Source: Nitrospirota bacterium (lineage in GTDB: Bacteria; NPL-UPA2; JAADIA01). Taken from it: DNA of 7,685 nt. The position numbers and the translations under genes are program-made. The stretch is taken from NCBI GenBank assembly GCA_013151555.1, contig JAADIA010000068.1:1-7685 (forward strand). Direction: 5' to 3'. Below are positions 5,804 through 7,685 of the stretch, piece after piece. Within the stretch, counting starts at the first letter, position 1. Each line of letters begins with the position of its first letter. The notes below the pieces were generated by a model. The model had not been told where the DNA came from and made no database searches. It was given only the letters and a program-made list of their open reading frames with translations.

Positions 5804-5984
5804 GGAGCAAAGTGTTTTCGAACGAACATTGGTAGCGCAGCGTCCGCGGAGCGGAGGAAGAAAAGGGTCAAAGCAGAAATTTTGTCTGAGTCCGCCTCCT
5901 AAGCGGACGAGTTTAATTTCTGCCCCTTTTCGACCGAAGCACAGCAGCGAGCAACCACTGGTGAGGGAGGAAATGCTTTGCTCC
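5804..5984 (-). repeat. Nested imperfect palindrome of 181 bp between ilvC and leuA
   Basis: Four nested pairs of perfect arms share one centre: GGAGCAAAG (5804-5812) with CTTTGCTCC (5976-5984); GAAAAGGG (5860-5867) with CCCTTTTC (5924-5931); GCAGAAATT (5873-5881) with AATTTCTGC (5915-5923); and GTCCGC (5890-5895) with GCGGAC (5903-5908) around the loop CTCCTAA. A side hairpin TCCGC-GGA-GCGGA lies at 5843-5855. The outer arm ends one base before the ilvC stop codon. The transcript could form a long rod in the ilvC-leuA spacer. The layout suits either a processing or stability element in the mRNA or an old MITE-like insertion. No target-site duplication is evident. Confidence 0.75.
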
Positions 5985-6974
5985 TTACTTCAACCAGCTC
6001 ATCATCCCGCGGAGTTTCTTGCCTACCTTCTCAATGAGATGATTAGCATCTCTATTTGCCAGGGCATTGAAGACCGGCCGGCCGACTCTGTTCTCCAGGA
6101 TCCATTCCCGGGCAAACTCTCCCGATTGAACCTCTTCGAGAATCATCTGCATCTCCGCCCTCGTCTCCTCGGTAATTATTCGCCTTCCCACGACTAAATC
6201 CCCATATTCAGCAGTATCGCTTACTCCGGCTCTCATCCCGCTGATTCCCTTTACATGAATCATATCCACGATCAGCTTCAGTTCATGCAGACATTCGAAG
6301 TAAGCAATCTCCGGCTGGTAACCGGCTTCAATCAAGGTATCAAACCCGGCCCTGATTAATTCCGATACTCCCCCGCAGAGGACGGCTTGTTCCCCGAATA
6401 GGTCCGTCTCCGTTTCCTCGGCGAAAGTGGTCTCAATAACTCCGGCTTTCGTTCCCCCGATACCCCGGGCATAGGCCAGGCCCAGTTTCTTAGCTTTCCC
6501 CGTATAGTCCTGATAGATAGCCAACAGGCAGGGAACCCCTCCGCCCTTAAGATACATCTCTCTGACCAGACTTCCCGGACCCTTGGGAGCTACCATGAAG
6601 ACATCAATGTCCGGAGGAGGAACGATCTGTCCATAGTGAATATTGAATCCGTGGGAGAAGACGAGGGCTTTGCCTTTTTTCAATCCGGGAGCAACTTCGC
6701 TCTCATAGACCTTGGCCTGGACATCGTCCTGAGTTAAAATTTGGATAATATCTGCTTTCTTTACTGCCTCCGCTGCTTCCAGGGGTTGAAAACCATCTTT
6801 CTTAGCCTGTTTCCAGTTAGGACCATTCTTTATATCACTGACGATAACCGTTATTCCGCTATCCCTTAAGTTCTGGGCCTGGGCATGTCCCTGAATCCCA
6901 TAACCAATGATCGCCACCTTCTTTCCCTTTAAAACCTTCAAATCCGCATCTTTATCATAATACATCTTGGTCAT
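5985..6974 (-). CDS. ilvC: Ketol-acid reductoisomerase, class I, with unusual cofactor loop
   Basis: Converts acetolactate or acetohydroxybutyrate to the dihydroxy acids in valine, isoleucine and leucine synthesis. Its 329 residues fit the short class I form. The Rossmann motif GYGIQGHA is at 24-31, H108 lies in SHGF, K131 in APKGPGS, and the metal ligands D191 and E195 (TDLFGEQ) and E227 and E231 (FECLHE) are all present, so it should be active. The cofactor loop at 46-53 reads SDIKNGPN where typical enzymes have GLRxGSxS: the arginine and both serines that hold the NADP phosphate are gone and an aspartate (D47) has appeared. Two more positions differ from the common form: Q82 in LTQDD where proline is usual and S135 in KGPGS where histidine is usual. 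AGGAGG is six bases before the ATG at 6974; a further ATG at 6995 lacks such a site. It lies between ilvN and leuA. Confidence 0.96.
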   Translation of the reverse strand: MTKMYYDKDADLKVLKGKKVAIIGYGIQGHAQAQNLRDSGITVIVSDIKNGPNWKQAKKDGFQPLEAAEAVKKADIIQILTQDDVQAKVYESEVAPGLKKGKALVFSHGFNIHYGQIVPPPDIDVFMVAPKGPGSLVREMYLKGGGVPCLLAIYQDYTGKAKKLGLAYARGIGGTKAGVIETTFAEETETDLFGEQAVLCGGVSELIRAGFDTLIEAGYQPEIAYFECLHELKLIVDMIHVKGISGMRAGVSDTAEYGDLVVGRRIITEETRAEMQMILEEVQSGEFAREWILENRVGRPVFNALANRDANHLIEKVGKKLRGMMSWLK

Positions 6975-6991
6975 TTCTTTCCTCCTAATGA

Positions 6992-7024
6992 GCACATCAT
7001 CCGCCTAAGGCGGATGATAAGTGC
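6992..7024 (-). repeat. Strong hairpin just upstream of ilvC
   Basis: ATCATCCGCC (6996-7005) pairs perfectly with GGCGGATGAT (7009-7018) around TAA, and GCAC (6992-6995) with GTGC (7021-7024) extends the stem past a two-base bulge. It ends about six bases upstream of the AGGAGG ribosome site of ilvC (6981-6986). It is not followed by a T run, so it is not an ordinary terminator. It may protect the ilvC part of the transcript or affect its translation. Confidence 0.7.
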
Positions 7025-7038
7025 GAATTACCCTGAGA

Positions 7039-7051
7039 AATTCGAAGAATT
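7039..7051 (-). repeat. Small hairpin in the ilvN-ilvC spacer
   Basis: AATTC (7039-7043) and GAATT (7047-7051) pair around GAA. The stem is short and weak alone, but it lies between two stronger hairpins in the same spacer. Confidence 0.35.
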
Positions 7052-7062
7052 CCCAGGACTTT

Positions 7063-7098
7063 GGTCCCTGAAATTGCTTTTAGCAATTTCTAGGGGTC
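7063..7098 (-). repeat. Long hairpin in the middle of the ilvN-ilvC spacer
   Basis: GAAATTGCT (7070-7078) and AGCAATTTC (7082-7090) form a perfect 9-bp stem around TTT. Beyond one unpaired base, GGTCCCT (7063-7069) pairs with AGGGGTC (7092-7098) using two G-T wobbles. An alternative fold, GGAC (7056-7059) with GTCC (7064-7067), competes for the same bases, so the region could switch between two shapes. Confidence 0.65.
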
Positions 7099-7105
7099 CC
7101 GCTGA

Positions 7106-7142
7106 ATATGCCAAAAAATTATCGAAGAGAATTTTTGCATAT
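7106..7142 (-). repeat. Hairpin in the ilvN-proximal part of the spacer
   Basis: ATATGC (7106-7111) pairs with GCATAT (7137-7142), and AAAAATT (7114-7120) with AATTTTT (7130-7136), leaving two bulged bases and a 9-base loop. The stem starts about 50 bases after the ilvN stop codon. It has no following T run in the direction of transcription. Confidence 0.6.
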
Positions 7143-7190
7143 CTCACAAAGCAGGACGTCCCTTTTTCTGTCATCTGTCATCTATCCTTT

Positions 7191-7670
7191 TCACTTATTC
7201 CCCCGGGCCATAGCAATCTTACCCGTGCGGACGACATCCTTGATCCCAAATTCCCGGAGGAGTTCCAGCATTCCCTTGACCTTATTAGTATTTCCTGTTA
7301 TTTCGATTGTCAGAGCTTTAGAACTGGCATCGACTATCCTCGCCCGGAAAATATCCACAATCTGCATTATCTCCGCCCGGGTGGTCGGGGTAGTATTTAC
7401 CTTCACCAGAACTAACTCCCGGTCAATGAAATTCTGACCGGTAAGGTCCTGAACCTTGATGACATCGATGAGCTTATGAAGCTGTTTGATTACCTGCTCC
7501 AATATCCTCTCATCAGCATCCAGGACTATGGTCATTTTAGAAACCTCCGGGTCGTCCGTCTCTCCCACAGCCAGGCTGCTGATGTTAAACCCCCGGGCAC
7601 TAAACAGGGTTGAGATATGAGCTAAAACCCCGGATTTATTCTCTACCAAAGCGGAAATGGTATGTTTCAT
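7191..7670 (-). CDS. ilvN: Acetolactate synthase, small regulatory subunit
   Basis: The regulatory subunit of acetohydroxyacid synthase, which activates the catalytic subunit IlvB and passes on valine feedback inhibition. Its 159 residues are the usual length. An N-terminal ACT domain (about 3-75) begins with ISALVENKSGVLAHIS and RGFNISSLAVG; the C-terminal half (about 80-159) is the second, ACT-like domain. N11, G14 and N29 match, at the same numbers, the positions known to matter for valine binding in E. coli IlvH, so valine sensitivity is expected. GGGAGG (7676-7681) lies five bases before the ATG at 7670. The gene reads towards ilvC, 216 bases away. Its partner ilvB should lie just right of the window, which is inference from the usual gene order. 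The symbol ilvH is equally used for this family. Confidence 0.95.
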   Translation of the reverse strand: MKHTISALVENKSGVLAHISTLFSARGFNISSLAVGETDDPEVSKMTIVLDADERILEQVIKQLHKLIDVIKVQDLTGQNFIDRELVLVKVNTTPTTRAEIMQIVDIFRARIVDASSKALTIEITGNTNKVKGMLELLREFGIKDVVRTGKIAMARGNK

Positions 7671-7685
7671 ACCTGCCTCCCGTAT

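Noticed and set aside
5767-5871. A 35-residue N-terminal extension of leuA
   Set aside because: It runs through the nested palindrome, resembles no LeuA sequence, and a good ribosome site precedes the ATG at 5766.
5767-5984. T-box or leucine attenuator leader before leuA
   Set aside because: I found no T-box core sequence, no run of leucine codons in a short leader peptide, and no terminator T run in the transcribed direction.
5618-6197. Plus-strand open frames across the ilvC-leuA junction
   Set aside because: They run antisense through well-identified leuA and ilvC, with no ribosome site or recognisable domain.
7168-7183. 7-base tandem repeat CTGTCAT in the ilvN-ilvC spacer
   Set aside because: Only about 2.3 copies are present, which is too little to claim a functional repeat or CRISPR-like array.

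Overview
The window looks like a chromosomal piece of an uncultivated Gram-negative bacterium with medium G+C content. The Gram-negative call rests on a PEP-CTERM protein, whose exosortase sorting system is known from Gram-negative bacteria that make exopolysaccharide, and on a textbook sigma-54 promoter in front of it. The mix of a Xer-type recombinase, a PEP-CTERM protein, a HEPN/MNT pair and an ilv-leu operon would suit Omnitrophota-like or deltaproteobacterial lineages, but no marker here fixes the taxon.

Left part (1-1265): two minus-strand hydrolase genes, a sulfatase cut by the window edge and a small SGNH/GDSL esterase. A 40-bp imperfect direct repeat (35/40 identical) lies on each side of the esterase gene. 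The right-hand copy contains a very good plus-strand sigma-70 promoter with two palindromes and probably drives the recombinase gene.

Middle (1355-3361): a complete XerC/XerD-type tyrosine recombinase on the plus strand faces a PEP-CTERM surface protein on the minus strand. A rho-independent terminator for the PEP-CTERM gene lies between them. The 385-bp region upstream of the PEP-CTERM gene holds the sigma-54 promoter and a possible activator site, and no gene.

Right part (3362-7685): a minus-strand operon for branched-chain amino acid synthesis, read as ilvN (acetolactate synthase regulatory subunit), ilvC (ketol-acid reductoisomerase), leuA (2-isopropylmalate synthase), then an MntA-HepT toxin-antitoxin pair attached 10 bp after leuA. 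ilvB is expected just beyond the right edge. IlvN and IlvC act in the common valine/isoleucine pathway and LeuA draws 2-ketoisovalerate into leucine. Both long spacers of the operon (216 and 218 nt) are packed with inverted repeats, while the last two junctions are tight. The reductoisomerase has an unusual cofactor loop that suggests NADH rather than NADPH use.

Most striking points: the toxin-antitoxin pair translationally linked to leuA, the nested palindrome between ilvC and leuA, the sigma-54 control of the PEP-CTERM gene, the atypical IlvC cofactor loop, and the promoter-bearing repeat around the esterase gene.
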